Below the pieces are notes generated by a model. The model was not told where the DNA came from. It worked only from the letters and a program-made list of their open reading frames with translations, and did not search any database. The position numbers and the translations under genes were made by a program. Positions 1 to 8,602 of a stretch of 64,000 nt of DNA are shown here, piece after piece; positions within the stretch are counted from its first letter, which is position 1, and each line of letters starts with the position of its first letter. Source of the DNA: Psychroflexus curvus (GTDB lineage: Bacteria > Bacteroidota > Bacteroidia > Flavobacteriales > Flavobacteriaceae); the NCBI RefSeq assembly GCF_020164585.1, contig NZ_JAIQZF010000002.1, positions 248,001 through 312,000 on the forward strand, written 5' to 3'.

Positions 1-2404
1 CAGAAGATAATTTTTCCCGTAATCGGTCGGTGATGATCGGGAAAGAGAAGGGAGTGGGTTTCTGGCAGGATTTCCAAACGATTTCCTGAGTGGCTATGCG
101 CTCCAGGGCTTTTTGTAAGCGGCCCTGTTCCAAAGAGTGCTCAAAGGTTTCTGTAAAGGCCTGTTGATACAGGGGATTGTCTGGGTCAAAATCCTTGAAA
201 ACATCAAAAATCAACTGCGAACTGGATTGCAGGTGTTTGTTTTTAATGAGTTTGTTGGGATAGCCTGTAAAGACTAAACCCGCAATCACGGCAATGTCTC
301 TAAATTTACGCTTTGCCATTTCTGTGGCGTTTAAACTTTTGTATAAATCATCCAAAAGATAGTCTGCCGTAAACAAATCGTTGTCCAGAACCGCTTGCAT
401 GTCCACAGCTTGGTCAGACAACAACTCAAATCCATAATCATTGAAAGCCAGCGAAAAGGAAATTGGCGATAACAAACTGATGCGGTAAGCCAGCAAACTT
501 CCCATAGCTTCATGTACAAATCGACCTTCAAACGGATAGAAAATATGATGAAAGCCATCCCGGGTTTTGAAGGTTTCAATTAAAAACTGATGAGGTTTCG
601 GCACAATCGATTCTAGATTTTGGCGTTCAAAAATAGGTTCCAGGGCCTTCAATTCCGGACTTTTTTCGTCAGCATCACTATTGTAAAGTTCCTCTCTCAG
701 AAGTTCACTCATTTGAGATGTCAATGTCAATCGACCACCCATCCAGCTTGGCACTTTAGAGGTTTTAGATTTCGATTTTCTTACTAACACCTGCATTTGC
801 TTGATTCTGACCAATTCCAGATTTCGGCCTGCAAACGTGAATACATCGCCGGGCTTTAATTTGGAAATGAACCATTCTTCTATAGAGCCTATAAAACCAC
901 CAGTTATGTATTTGACGGTAAGCACGGCATCACTTACGATTGTGCCAATTTGCAGGCGATGCCGCATAGCAATACCCTTTCTGTTGACTTTATAAAGTCC
1001 GTCGTCTTCAATTTCTACTTTTCTGTACTCGTCATAAGTTTGCAGAGCCTCACCTCCTTTGGTGATAAAATTGAGTGCCCAACTCCACTGATCTTCTGTA
1101 AGGGTTTGGAAACAAAACGTCGACTGAATTTCAGGCAAAATGTCTTTGGGGTAAAATCCGTCAGACACCGCCAAAGTGGTTAAGTACTGAACCAGCACAT
1201 CAAAGCTGTTGAGGTAAGGCAGACGATCTTCAACCACCTTGCTTTCCACTGCTTTTTGCAGGGCTGAAGCTTCAATCAACTCGATAGCGTGGGTAGGTAA
1301 AAAATAAATGACACTGGTTTTACCGGGCTGATGGCCACTTCTTCCGGCGCGTTGTAAGAAACGAGCAACACCTTTAGGACCACCAATTTGAATGATGGTT
1401 TCTACAGGCGCAAAGTCAACGCCAAGGTCTAAACTTGAGGTACAAACCACAGCTTTGAGGCTTTCATTCCGGATAGCGCCTTCTACCCAAAGCCTCGTGT
1501 CTTTGTTGATGCTCCCGTGATGCATAGCCAGTTCTCCAGCAAATTCAGGATGCTTTTCCAAAATCTTCTGAAACCAAATTTCACACTGAGATCTCGTATT
1601 TGTAAACAATAACGTGGTCTTTGAAGCTTTGATAATCGGTATGACGTCTTCCAGTAAATGCAATCCCAGATGACCCCGCCAGGGAAATTTATCCATGGTT
1701 TCAGGAATTATGCTTTGGACGTGGATATTCTTCTTTATATCCGCTTTGATCAACGTGGAATTGTCCAGCATTTTTGGATCAACGCCTAAAAGCACATCCC
1801 GCGCTTGTTCCAGATTGCCTATGGTGGCAGAAATACCCCAGACTCTCAGCTGAGGATTGATGGTTTTGAATCTGGAAAGTGCCAGCTCCATCTGCACGCC
1901 ACGTTTGGTGCCGAGGAGTTCATGCCACTCATCAACTACAATGGCCTGGCAATCTTTAAAGGTTTTAGGGTAGTCTTTGGAAGCAAGCAGGAGTTGAAGG
2001 CTTTCCGGAGTTGTGACCAAAAGATCGGGCATTTTACGTTTTTGCCTAGCCCGTTCTTTTTGAGGCGTATCTCCGGTCCGTATACCAATCGTCATATCGA
2101 GCTCCAGATCGGAGATGAGTTGCTCGGCAGCTTGTTGTATTTCAATGGAAAGTGCTCGAAGCGGGGTTATCCAAACGGCTTTTAAACTCGAGGTTTTTCG
2201 TTTTTGTAGAGTCTTTAGTTTTAAGATTTCAAGAAAAATAGGGACCCAGAGTGCGTAGGTTTTTCCACTACCCGTCGGAGCATTTAATAAGCCGTGTTTT
2301 CCTTTGGCATAAGCTTGCCAGGTCTCGGTTTGAAATTGAAAAGGCGTCCATCTTTTGGAAGCAAACCAATCTGCAAACAGTGAAATATCCGGGGACTTTG
2401 ACAT
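1..2404 (-). CDS. Ligase-associated DNA damage response DEXH-box helicase (3' end cut by window edge)
   Basis: The reverse strand is open from an ATG at 2404 to the left edge, about 801 codons. The start reads MSKSPDISLFADWF. A Walker A motif (APTGSGKT, residues 42-49), a DEWH box (about 158-161), an SATIGN motif and an arginine-finger motif RAGRSGHQPG (about 350) mark a superfamily 2 Lhr-like helicase. The family is usually a little over 800 residues, so only a few C-terminal residues should be missing. In Bacteroidota this helicase is normally co-located with an ATP-dependent DNA ligase, an exonuclease and a phosphoesterase, thought to form a DNA repair operon; those genes would lie beyond the left edge. 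The divergent neighbour at 2591 is unrelated. Confidence 0.9.
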   Translation of the reverse strand, partial: MSKSPDISLFADWFASKRWTPFQFQTETWQAYAKGKHGLLNAPTGSGKTYALWVPIFLEILKLKTLQKRKTSSLKAVWITPLRALSIEIQQAAEQLISDLELDMTIGIRTGDTPQKERARQKRKMPDLLVTTPESLQLLLASKDYPKTFKDCQAIVVDEWHELLGTKRGVQMELALSRFKTINPQLRVWGISATIGNLEQARDVLLGVDPKMLDNSTLIKADIKKNIHVQSIIPETMDKFPWRGHLGLHLLEDVIPIIKASKTTLLFTNTRSQCEIWFQKILEKHPEFAGELAMHHGSINKDTRLWVEGAIRNESLKAVVCTSSLDLGVDFAPVETIIQIGGPKGVARFLQRAGRSGHQPGKTSVIYFLPTHAIELIEASALQKAVESKVVEDRLPYLNSFDVLVQYLTTLAVSDGFYPKDILPEIQSTFCFQTLTEDQWSWALNFITKGGEALQTYDEYRKVEIEDDGLYKVNRKGIAMRHRLQIGTIVSDAVLTVKYITGGFIGSIEEWFISKLKPGDVFTFAGRNLELVRIKQMQVLVRKSKSKTSKVPSWMGGRLTLTSQMSELLREELYNSDADEKSPELKALEPIFERQNLESIVPKPHQFLIETFKTRDGFHHIFYPFEGRFVHEAMGSLLAYRISLLSPISFSLAFNDYGFELLSDQAVDMQAVLDNDLFTADYLLDDLYKSLNATEMAKRKFRDIAVIAGLVFTGYPNKLIKNKHLQSSSQLIFDVFKDFDPDNPLYQQAFTETFEHSLEQGRLQKALERIATQEIVWKSCQKPTPFSFPIITDRLREKLSS

Positions 2405-2590
2405 AGTTACAAACATAAGTATAATTGATCTTGCAATCTATAGGTCTGTGGCAGTGAAAAGCACATTAAAAAATTTTGTAGAATCTAAATCAGTATACCT
2501 AAATTTATATAATTTTGAAAAAATTTATTGAACAAGCTTAAAAAGCTTAATCACTAAATAATCTTAACCCTATTTTTAGTCTTTTACGTT

Positions 2591-3073
2591 ATGAAATATA
2601 TCATTCTTATTTTCAGTTTATTTATTGCTCAGGAGCAAATGGCACAAAGCGATATCGAAACCTTGCCAGAATTTACTATCTATACTTTGGAAGGGGAGTC
2701 CTTTACTCAGGATAATATCAAAAAGGACAGCCCTAGTTATTTTATATATTATGATCCTTCCTGTGGACATTGTGTGAGAGCTTTTAAACGGCTAAATTTA
2801 AAGTCAGAGCAACTCAAAAAAGCAGATGTCCAGATTTATACAGTTTCTGCAGGCACAAAACAGCAAACGCTCAGGTTTTTTGAAGAAATCGCCCCACGGC
2901 TCAAAACCCTTGAAAATCTCCACATTTTAAAAGACAGAGATTATGCCCTGGCTGACATCTTTTTTGTTAGACTATTCCCAAGTGGGTATTTATACGATAA
3001 GGAGAACAAGCTCATCAAATCTTATGAAGGCGAAGCTGAGGCGGTTCTTTTTTTAAACGATTTGCCTGAATAG
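2591..3073 (+). CDS. Secreted thioredoxin-like protein (CGHC motif)
   Basis: This 160-residue protein has an N-terminal hydrophobic signal peptide (about residues 1-19, ending near AQS). A thioredoxin-type redox motif C-G-H-C (Cys58, Cys61) sits in the context YYDPSCGHCVRAF, followed by a thioredoxin-like fold ending with the cis-proline region (LFPSGYLYD). It is expected to act outside the cytoplasm as a thiol-disulfide oxidoreductase or a redox-active relative of TlpA/AhpC proteins. It is transcribed alone, and the next gene is 337 bases away. The substrate cannot be told from sequence. Confidence 0.75.
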   Translation: MKYIILIFSLFIAQEQMAQSDIETLPEFTIYTLEGESFTQDNIKKDSPSYFIYYDPSCGHCVRAFKRLNLKSEQLKKADVQIYTVSAGTKQQTLRFFEEIAPRLKTLENLHILKDRDYALADIFFVRLFPSGYLYDKENKLIKSYEGEAEAVLFLNDLPE

Positions 3074-3207
3074 AGCTAAAGCCTAAGCCTAAGCTTTCGT
3101 TGTTCTGTGATGTATTTGAAAGTATGCCCAAGAAAAGCAGACAAGTAAGTATTTATGCTTTTAAAAATTTAATTGAAGTTTAGAAAAAAATAGAAGTATC
3201 TTAAGTC

Positions 3208-3243
3208 AACCCTGTAAGAGTTCTCAACTCTTACAGGGTTTTT
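3208..3243 (+). terminator. Perfect 15-bp hairpin followed by T run (repeat family member)
   Basis: Arms 3208-3222 and 3226-3240 are perfectly complementary (left arm AACCCTGTAAGAGTT) with a three-base loop and six T residues at the end of the right arm and beyond. It would terminate transcription of the thioredoxin-like gene. A degraded relative lies at 10021-10058, on the other side of the bacteriocin locus, so this is probably a dispersed repeat as well as a terminator. The rest of 3074-3410 is AT-rich with nothing recognisable. Confidence 0.7.
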
Positions 3244-3410
3244 GATTATTAACTACTCGACTTCTTCTAAATCTTTTTATTTTATTAAAATTTAAAAATA
3301 TATTTAGTTCAGTTACATTCAAAAAACGAATGAAATAATCCAATTTGGATTTAAGTTGTCGATAAAGTTATAATATCTAATTATTATATAGTTTTTCTTT
3401 ATTTAAAAAA

Positions 3411-4547
3411 GTGAACTTCAGTTCAGACCCAGTTCATACACAGGAAAACTTAATCAATAAGTATTCTACCAAAACCAACTTGGTATACATTATTGTGTTG
3501 CTTAGCCTTGTCGGGTTGTTGATTTCTCTGCCTTTTATTAGAATTGATATCACTGCACAAAGCAGAGGTATTGTCAGGAGTGAAATGGAAGATGTTCCGC
3601 TTTTTTCTGTAGTAAGTGGAAGGGTTGAATACATCAATTTAAGAAATAACCAACGCGTTAACCAAGGTGATACTCTTCTTGTCGTAGCCAAAGACATTAT
3701 CGATGCCCAAAAAAAAATTCAAGAACAATTAAAGGACACTGACAGCTTGCTTTATGAGGATTATAATCACGCCATTAGTTTCCGAAAGGATTCTATTATA
3801 ACTACAACCGTTCTAGAAGATTATATCCAATATGAAGCAAATCTTAATGAATTAAAAAACAGAGAAGAACAGTCACGTGTTAATTTTAGTCGGTATAAAA
3901 TTCTTTATGAAAAAGGAGTGATTGCTAAAATGGAATATGAACACTATTTATACAAACTCCGCCAAGACCAGAGAGCCCTATCTGCTTTGAAAAAGAGGCA
4001 AATAGCTGACTGGGAATTACAGAAAAGAAATCTCCTTGAAAAACTTCAACAACAAAAAGGAAGTTTAGAAAGACTAGAGGCGGAAGAAGAGAACTACTTT
4101 ATTACCGCTCCCGAAAAGGGAAGTATAGATCGCTTTGTGGGATTGCAACAACAGTCTTTTATAATGCCACAACAAACTATAGCTTACCTGTCTCCAGACA
4201 AAAAATTAATTGTTGAAAATAGGGTAAGCCCACAAAATATCGGCCTTCTTAAAATAGGACAAGAAGTGAAATTTCAGCTGGACGCCTTCAATTATAACCA
4301 ATGGGGGCTTCTAACTGGTAAAGTGTATGACATCGCCCAAAATGTGACTATCGAAAACGAACAAGTCTATTTTAGAGTTCGTTCAGAGCTAGACGAGACG
4401 ACCTTAAGCCTTAAAAATGGGTATACCGCTTCTGTCAGTAAAGGAATGACCCTGACCTCCAGATTCATTATTACAGAAAGAAGTCTTTACGACTTGATAT
4501 TTGATAAAGTAGATGATTGGCTTAACCCGAAATTAATGACACAGTAG
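3411..4547 (+). CDS. HlyD-family membrane fusion protein of peptide exporter
   Basis: The 378-residue protein has one transmembrane segment (about residues 24-43), a biotinyl-lipoyl-like domain (about 60-90), a long coiled-coil region (about 95-225) and a C-terminal beta-barrel region. This is the architecture of HlyD-type adaptor proteins that connect a peptidase-containing ABC transporter to an outer-membrane channel. The chosen start is GTG at 3411, because no ATG precedes the hydrophobic segment in frame. Its stop codon directly abuts the ATG of the C39 transporter gene at 4548, so the two are surely co-transcribed. Together with the downstream double-glycine peptides it points to bacteriocin or signal-peptide export. 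The outer-membrane channel is not in this window. Confidence 0.9.
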   Translation: MNFSSDPVHTQENLINKYSTKTNLVYIIVLLSLVGLLISLPFIRIDITAQSRGIVRSEMEDVPLFSVVSGRVEYINLRNNQRVNQGDTLLVVAKDIIDAQKKIQEQLKDTDSLLYEDYNHAISFRKDSIITTTVLEDYIQYEANLNELKNREEQSRVNFSRYKILYEKGVIAKMEYEHYLYKLRQDQRALSALKKRQIADWELQKRNLLEKLQQQKGSLERLEAEEENYFITAPEKGSIDRFVGLQQQSFIMPQQTIAYLSPDKKLIVENRVSPQNIGLLKIGQEVKFQLDAFNYNQWGLLTGKVYDIAQNVTIENEQVYFRVRSELDETTLSLKNGYTASVSKGMTLTSRFIITERSLYDLIFDKVDDWLNPKLMTQ

Positions 4548-6707
4548 ATGGCTTCCGTACAAATTAAACAACACGATATAAAAGACTGTGGGGCCGCTTG
4601 TTTAGCTTCTATTGGTAACCATTATAATGTCAATCTGCCCATAGCTAGAATAAGACAAATTGCTCATACCGATAAACGCGGCACCAATGTTTTGGGTATG
4701 ATAGAAGCTGCCGAGAAAATGGGCTTTACCGCAAAAGGGGTTAAAGGAGGGTTAGATGCTTTAGACCAAATTCCATTACCTGCTGTTGCTCACGTTGTTT
4801 TAAAAAATCAACTGCAGCATTATGTGGTTATCTATAAAGTGTCGCTGAAAGGGGAAGGGAAACTAAAAGTCATGGATCCTGGTAACGGTAAGTTTAAAAC
4901 CTATACCGCAAAGGAGTTTCAGGAAATATGGAGCGGCGTACTTATTTTATTTGCCAAAAGCAACGACTTCAAAACCTACAATGAACAGATTTCGCCCATC
5001 AAGCGGTTTTATGACTTAATACAACCACATAAATCTATTCTTTTCCAGGCTTTATTTGGGGCTATTGTATTTACGCTTCTTGGATTAGCTATGTCTATTT
5101 ATATCCAAAAAATAACGGACTATGTATTGGTTGAAGGCAATAGGAATTTACTGAATCTACTGAGTTTAGGGATGATAGGAATTATACTGCTTAGGCTTTT
5201 TGTAGGCGCATCTAAAAGTATAATTGTCCTTAAAACTGGACAAATCATAGATACCAAGCTTATTTTGGGTTACTACAAGCACTTGCTTAAACTTCCCCAA
5301 ACCTTTTTTGATACCATGCAAATTGGGGAAATCACTTCCCGAGTAAGCGATGCCGTAAAAATAAGAGCCTTTATAAACGATGTCGCCATAGATATGATAG
5401 TCAATATCTTTATTGTGATTTTTTCCTTTGGGTTGATGTTTACCTTTTACTGGAAACTGGCAGTGGTTATTTTGCTAGTCATCCCACTCTACATTATCAT
5501 TTATTTCATCATGAACTATTTCAACAAAAAAGTTGAAAGACGAATGATGGAAAATGCGGCTTCATTGGAAACTCAACTTGTAGAAAGTTTAAGCAATGTA
5601 AGAACCGTAAAAGAATTCGGCATAGAAGGCTATTCCAATATTAAAACTGAAAACCGATTTGTAAAACTATTATTTACCACTTATAAATCCGGATTGAACA
5701 ATATATTTGCTGGGAGCTCCACTCAGTTTATTGCGTCTGTGTTTACGGTAATTTTAATGTGGGTGGGTGCAGGTTATGTGATTGACCAAGAAATCACCCC
5801 AGGAGAATTGTTCTCATTTTATGCTTTAATTGGTTACTTTACGGGGCCTATTGCTTCCCTAATTGGCATGAACAAAACCATACAAAATGCGTTAATAGCT
5901 GCAGACCGTCTCTTCGAAATCATGGATTTGGAACGCGAAGAGATTACGCATAAATCCCATTTGCCAAAAGAAGAGATTGGCGATATTCGTTTTGAAAATG
6001 TAAGCTTTAGATACGGCTCCAGAGTACAAGTCTTTGAAAATTTCTCATGCCACTTCCCTAAAAATCACACCACTGCCATTGTGGGCGAAAGCGGTTGTGG
6101 TAAAACGACGCTTATCTCTTTGATACAAGCTTTATATCCTTTGCAGGAAGGAAAAATTTATATAGGAAATTTTGACCTTAATTATGTAAGCAAAGAATCC
6201 CTTAGAAGGAGTATAGGTGTTATCCCGCAAGAACTCAAACTATTTACAGGAACAATTATAGAAAACATTGCTTTAGGAGAAGAATTCCCCGACATGCAAC
6301 GTATTCTAACGCTGTCTAAAGAGCTAGGCATAAATGAATTTGTAGAAAAATTGCCCATGGGTTTTGAAACTCAGGTGGGCGAAAATGGAGCTATGCTTTC
6401 TGGAGGGCAGAAACAACGTATAGCTATTGCACGGGCCTTATATAAAGATCCTGCTATTTTGCTTATGGACGAAGCTACTTCTGCTTTAGATACGAGTGCG
6501 GAAAAAGTGGTGCAAACAACTATTGAAAATTTTAAAACTGATAATAAAACCGTAATAGTAATTGCTCATCGCTTAAGCACTATAAAAAATGCAGACCGTA
6601 TTTTGGTAATGAAAGATGGAGCAATAAAAGAAGAAGGAAGCCACCAGGAACTCATAAACCAAAAAGGCTTGTATTATGAGCTATGGGAAAAACAGAGTTT
6701 GGTTTAA
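4548..6707 (+). CDS. Peptidase-containing ABC transporter (C39 peptidase, double-glycine peptide exporter)
   Basis: The 719-residue protein starts with a C39 cysteine-peptidase domain: catalytic Cys14 in the motif QHDIKDCGAAC, His91 and Asp110. A six-helix membrane domain (about 155-440) follows, then an ATPase domain with Walker A GESGCGKTT (near 513), signature LSGGQKQR (near 616), Walker B plus DEATSALD (near 640) and the H-loop histidine (near 674). Such transporters cut the leader after Gly-Gly and export the mature peptide. Three candidate substrates lie 0.8-3 kb downstream. All catalytic residues are present, so it should be active. Confidence 0.95.
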   Translation: MASVQIKQHDIKDCGAACLASIGNHYNVNLPIARIRQIAHTDKRGTNVLGMIEAAEKMGFTAKGVKGGLDALDQIPLPAVAHVVLKNQLQHYVVIYKVSLKGEGKLKVMDPGNGKFKTYTAKEFQEIWSGVLILFAKSNDFKTYNEQISPIKRFYDLIQPHKSILFQALFGAIVFTLLGLAMSIYIQKITDYVLVEGNRNLLNLLSLGMIGIILLRLFVGASKSIIVLKTGQIIDTKLILGYYKHLLKLPQTFFDTMQIGEITSRVSDAVKIRAFINDVAIDMIVNIFIVIFSFGLMFTFYWKLAVVILLVIPLYIIIYFIMNYFNKKVERRMMENAASLETQLVESLSNVRTVKEFGIEGYSNIKTENRFVKLLFTTYKSGLNNIFAGSSTQFIASVFTVILMWVGAGYVIDQEITPGELFSFYALIGYFTGPIASLIGMNKTIQNALIAADRLFEIMDLEREEITHKSHLPKEEIGDIRFENVSFRYGSRVQVFENFSCHFPKNHTTAIVGESGCGKTTLISLIQALYPLQEGKIYIGNFDLNYVSKESLRRSIGVIPQELKLFTGTIIENIALGEEFPDMQRILTLSKELGINEFVEKLPMGFETQVGENGAMLSGGQKQRIAIARALYKDPAILLMDEATSALDTSAEKVVQTTIENFKTDNKTVIVIAHRLSTIKNADRILVMKDGAIKEEGSHQELINQKGLYYELWEKQSLV

Positions 6708-6867
6708 GTAACTACCAATGACGTTGTTATTAAATTACTGATAAATTGATGCTTAATGTTTAAAATCAAAACGCTCCTCTTCCATCAGAGGGAAGAAACT
6801 TGTTTGCTAATAAATTTTGTAATTCTTAAAAAACATCATTGAAAGTGATCTGACCTTTTTGTTGGAT

Positions 6868-6946
6868 TGGATTGTATCATGACCAAACTTATCGATAAAA
6901 AAAAGTACTGTATGATGAGCTTTGGGAAAAGCAAAGCTTAGTTTGA
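6868..6946 (+). pseudogene. 3' relic of a second C39/ABC transporter gene
   Basis: Codons 6908-6946 read LYDELWEKQSLV and stop, almost identical to the last residues of the intact transporter (LYYELWEKQSLV, 6669-6707). Upstream, 6888-6902 reads LIDKK, matching LINQK in the intact gene but in another frame, with a slip in the run of eight A. The relic is about 240 bases downstream of the intact gene. It implies that a tandem transporter copy once existed and was deleted, or that this cluster arose by recombination between two. It overlaps the 3' end of the reverse-strand XRE gene by nine bases. Confidence 0.75.
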
Positions 6947-7333
6947 GGTGCGAAATTGCTCAAGGCTTAAACGCAATTCTTTGATGAGATGATCTTTATC
7001 CTTTATGCGTTCTTCGTATAAATTTATGATTTTCAAAAGTTGTGTTTTATCGTCTTGGGGAGGGTCTGGTGTTCTTTTTAGGTATGCTGAAAGGTATTCT
7101 TTATTGGTAGGGGTGGGTTGGTTTTTAGAACCTAAGCCTAATAAATCTTCGAGTTCTACTTCAAGAATCTCAGCAATTTTAAATAAACGTTCTACACTGA
7201 GTTTGGTTTGATTACGCTCAATTTTGGAATAGGCCGCCTGACTAATATCTAAGCAAATAGACATATACTCATGTGAATAATCCTTATATCTCCTTACGCG
7301 TTCAATATTTTTTAACACATCTTTGATTTCCAT
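6938..7333 (-). CDS. XRE-family helix-turn-helix regulator
   Basis: A protein of 131 residues beginning MEIKDVLKNIERVRR. An XRE/Cro-C1 type helix-turn-helix covers about residues 5-65, with the typical YSKIERNQTKLSVERLFKIAEILEV core. The C-terminal region is charged and probably helical. The open frame extends upstream to 7390, but those 19 residues are hydrophobic and unlike the family, so the ATG at 7333 is preferred. It is divergent from the first bacteriocin precursor gene (7483) and separated from it by 149 bases that contain three phased AAGTRAT repeats. A role in controlling the precursor genes or itself is inferred, not shown. Confidence 0.85.
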   Translation of the reverse strand: MEIKDVLKNIERVRRYKDYSHEYMSICLDISQAAYSKIERNQTKLSVERLFKIAEILEVELEDLLGLGSKNQPTPTNKEYLSAYLKRTPDPPQDDKTQLLKIINLYEERIKDKDHLIKELRLSLEQFRTSN

Positions 7334-7381
7334 AAGTGATAAGGTTTTTATTAAAAGTAATAAAATAATCTGTAAAGTAAT
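7334..7381. promoter_or_regulatory. Three phased AAGT(G/A)AT repeats: operator-like
   Basis: AAGTGAT (7334-7340), AAGTAAT (7355-7361) and AAGTAAT (7375-7381) lie in direct orientation with start-to-start spacing of 21 and 20 bases, that is two helical turns. The first directly abuts the start codon of the XRE gene (7331-7333). This is the pattern expected for binding of a regulator on one DNA face, most simply XRE autoregulation and control of the divergent precursor genes. The sites are short and the region is AT-rich, so chance is not excluded. Confidence 0.4.
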
Positions 7382-7482
7382 GAAAAACAATGCGTTAACT
7401 TATTAATTTTATAATATCAAAATATCTCGAGAAAAACTTTTGATGCGATTAAAACAATTTATTAACTTAAATCTTAGAAATC

Positions 7483-7686
7483 ATGAATTTAAAAAACTTA
7501 AATGTGATTGAGCTGAGTGCTCAGGAGTCTATTTCAATTGATGGTGGTGGGGTAGGAGGATTACTGAAATTATTGAAATATGGAAAAAAATATGGAAAAA
7601 AGCTACTCGAAGTTGCTGGAGTATATGATGCTATAAGTGATTTTAAAGAGGGTTGGAATTCAGTTGATTGTGATTGTAATTGTTAA
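7483..7686 (+). CDS. Double-glycine leader peptide 1 (bacteriocin-like precursor)
   Basis: A 67-residue peptide. Residues 1-22 form a typical C39 leader (hydrophobic residues with ELSAQES, ending I-D-G-G at 21-22). The predicted mature part is 45 residues: Gly-rich start (GVGG), a cationic stretch (KYGKKYGKK, 32-40), an amphipathic segment and a Cys-rich tail DCDCNC (62-67). It lies behind the C39 transporter and 16 bases ahead of a second such peptide, as in two-peptide class II bacteriocins. A secreted signal or toxin role is inferred. Cleavage could also occur one residue later, because three glycines follow each other. Confidence 0.8.
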   Translation: MNLKNLNVIELSAQESISIDGGGVGGLLKLLKYGKKYGKKLLEVAGVYDAISDFKEGWNSVDCDCNC

Positions 7687-7702
7687 CATAAAACCAGATA
7701 TC

Positions 7703-7885
7703 ATGCAAAATATTAATTATAAAGAACTTGAAATAGATGAACTATTAATTATTAATGGAGGTGGTCTTTTTAAAGATTTTGGAAAATGGTGTAAAGAAAC
7801 ATGGTGCTCCATTAAAGATTTTGAACTTGAGTATCCAGAAAAATCTCCTGGAATGACTTGGAATGAATATAACGGGAAGTTTTAA
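7703..7885 (+). CDS. Double-glycine leader peptide 2 (bacteriocin-like precursor)
   Basis: A 60-residue peptide with a 20-residue leader ending I-N-G-G (residues 17-20) and a mature part of 40 residues starting GLFKDFGKW, with Cys30 and Cys35 that could form a disulfide. The frame is open upstream to 7637, but that extension overlaps precursor 1 and has no leader character, so the ATG at 7703 is chosen. It follows precursor 1 closely and overlaps the CPBP gene by 23 bases. It may be the partner peptide of precursor 1. Confidence 0.8.
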   Translation: MQNINYKELEIDELLIINGGGLFKDFGKWCKETWCSIKDFELEYPEKSPGMTWNEYNGKF

Positions 7886-8363
7886 TTTTTTAAGAATTTA
7901 CAATAAATTAGATAGGAAGTTTAAGCTTCCTATCTTTTTTGTTGTCTTTATTTTAGATTTTATTTATCATTCAATCGTTTCATTGTTTATTACTCTTTAT
8001 GATCCTACAATTTTAGAATCATTCGAAGAAGGTACTTCTCTTATTGAAATATTTTTATTATCAGTATTAATAGGTCCCTTAGTTGAAACTTTTCTTTTTC
8101 AATATTTAATAATTGAAATATTATATGCCTTTAAAAAAATAAAACTTGAAGTTATTTTAATTGTTTCAGCATTAGCCTTCAGCCTCATTCATACTTATAA
8201 TTTTATTTATATCATAGTAACATTTACTTCTGGTTTGATATACGCTTCCTACTATTTATACTTAAAAAAATTTAAGAGAAGATTTCCTTTTATTCAAGTT
8301 TGGGCGCTGCACACATTATATAATTTAATAGTATTCATATTAGATGATGTTTTAAATTTTTAA
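7863..8363 (+). CDS. CPBP-family intramembrane protease-like protein, candidate immunity protein
   Basis: The 166-residue protein is strongly hydrophobic with about five membrane segments. CPBP (Abi/Rce1-like) motifs are visible: motif 1 as V-E-T-F-L-F-Q (in place of E-E-x-x-x-R), motif 2 F-S-L-I-H, and motif 3 H-T-L-Y-N. CPBP proteins next to class II bacteriocin genes often give self-immunity, and here the gene overlaps precursor 2 by 23 bases, which suggests translational coupling. The changed motif 1 (second Glu to Thr, Arg to Gln) leaves open whether it is proteolytically active; Glu-Thr variants do occur in the family. Confidence 0.75.
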   Translation: MNITGSFNFLRIYNKLDRKFKLPIFFVVFILDFIYHSIVSLFITLYDPTILESFEEGTSLIEIFLLSVLIGPLVETFLFQYLIIEILYAFKKIKLEVILIVSALAFSLIHTYNFIYIIVTFTSGLIYASYYLYLKKFKRRFPFIQVWALHTLYNLIVFILDDVLNF

Positions 8364-8442
8364 TGTAAGTTAAATATATATAGTTTTGATTTTGGATTAA
8401 ATAGTAACCAAATTTACTTAGTATTCATTAAAAACTAATCTT

Positions 8443-8601
8443 ATGAAGATGACTAAAACCCAATAAAAATATCTCTTTTTTGTTTTAGGTTGTGCAATCG
8501 GAATTCCACTTGTTTTTTTTCTTGTTTCGTTTTTTTTTTTTTTGGATTATATAGTATTTTACCTACATGTCTTGAAGCTTTCTTCTCCTAAATTATTATA
8601 G
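8443..8601 (+). pseudogene. Broken small membrane protein ORF (in-frame stop after codon 7)
   Basis: ATG at 8443 reads MKMTKTQ and then TAA (8464-8466). The same frame then continues open with a hydrophobic stretch KYLFFVLGCAIG... to a TAG at 8599-8601. Without the stop it would be a 52-residue membrane protein like its neighbours. A run of 14 T (8530-8543) lies within it. It is probably a decayed member of the tiny-membrane-protein set; a sequencing error is possible. Confidence 0.4.
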
Positions 8602-8602
8602 C

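Noticed and set aside
801-2185. Forward ORFs over the helicase
   Set aside because: They are shadows of the long reverse-strand helicase frame, which has all helicase motifs.
6774-6797. Hairpin TCTTCC/GGAAGA after the C39 transporter as terminator
   Set aside because: The stem is only six pairs and no T run follows.
7334-7390. N-terminal extension of the XRE regulator
   Set aside because: The 19 hydrophobic residues do not fit XRE proteins; ATG at 7333 starts directly before the helix-turn-helix.
7637-7702. N-terminal extension of precursor 2
   Set aside because: It overlaps precursor 1 and lacks leader features; the ATG at 7703 gives a typical double-glycine leader.
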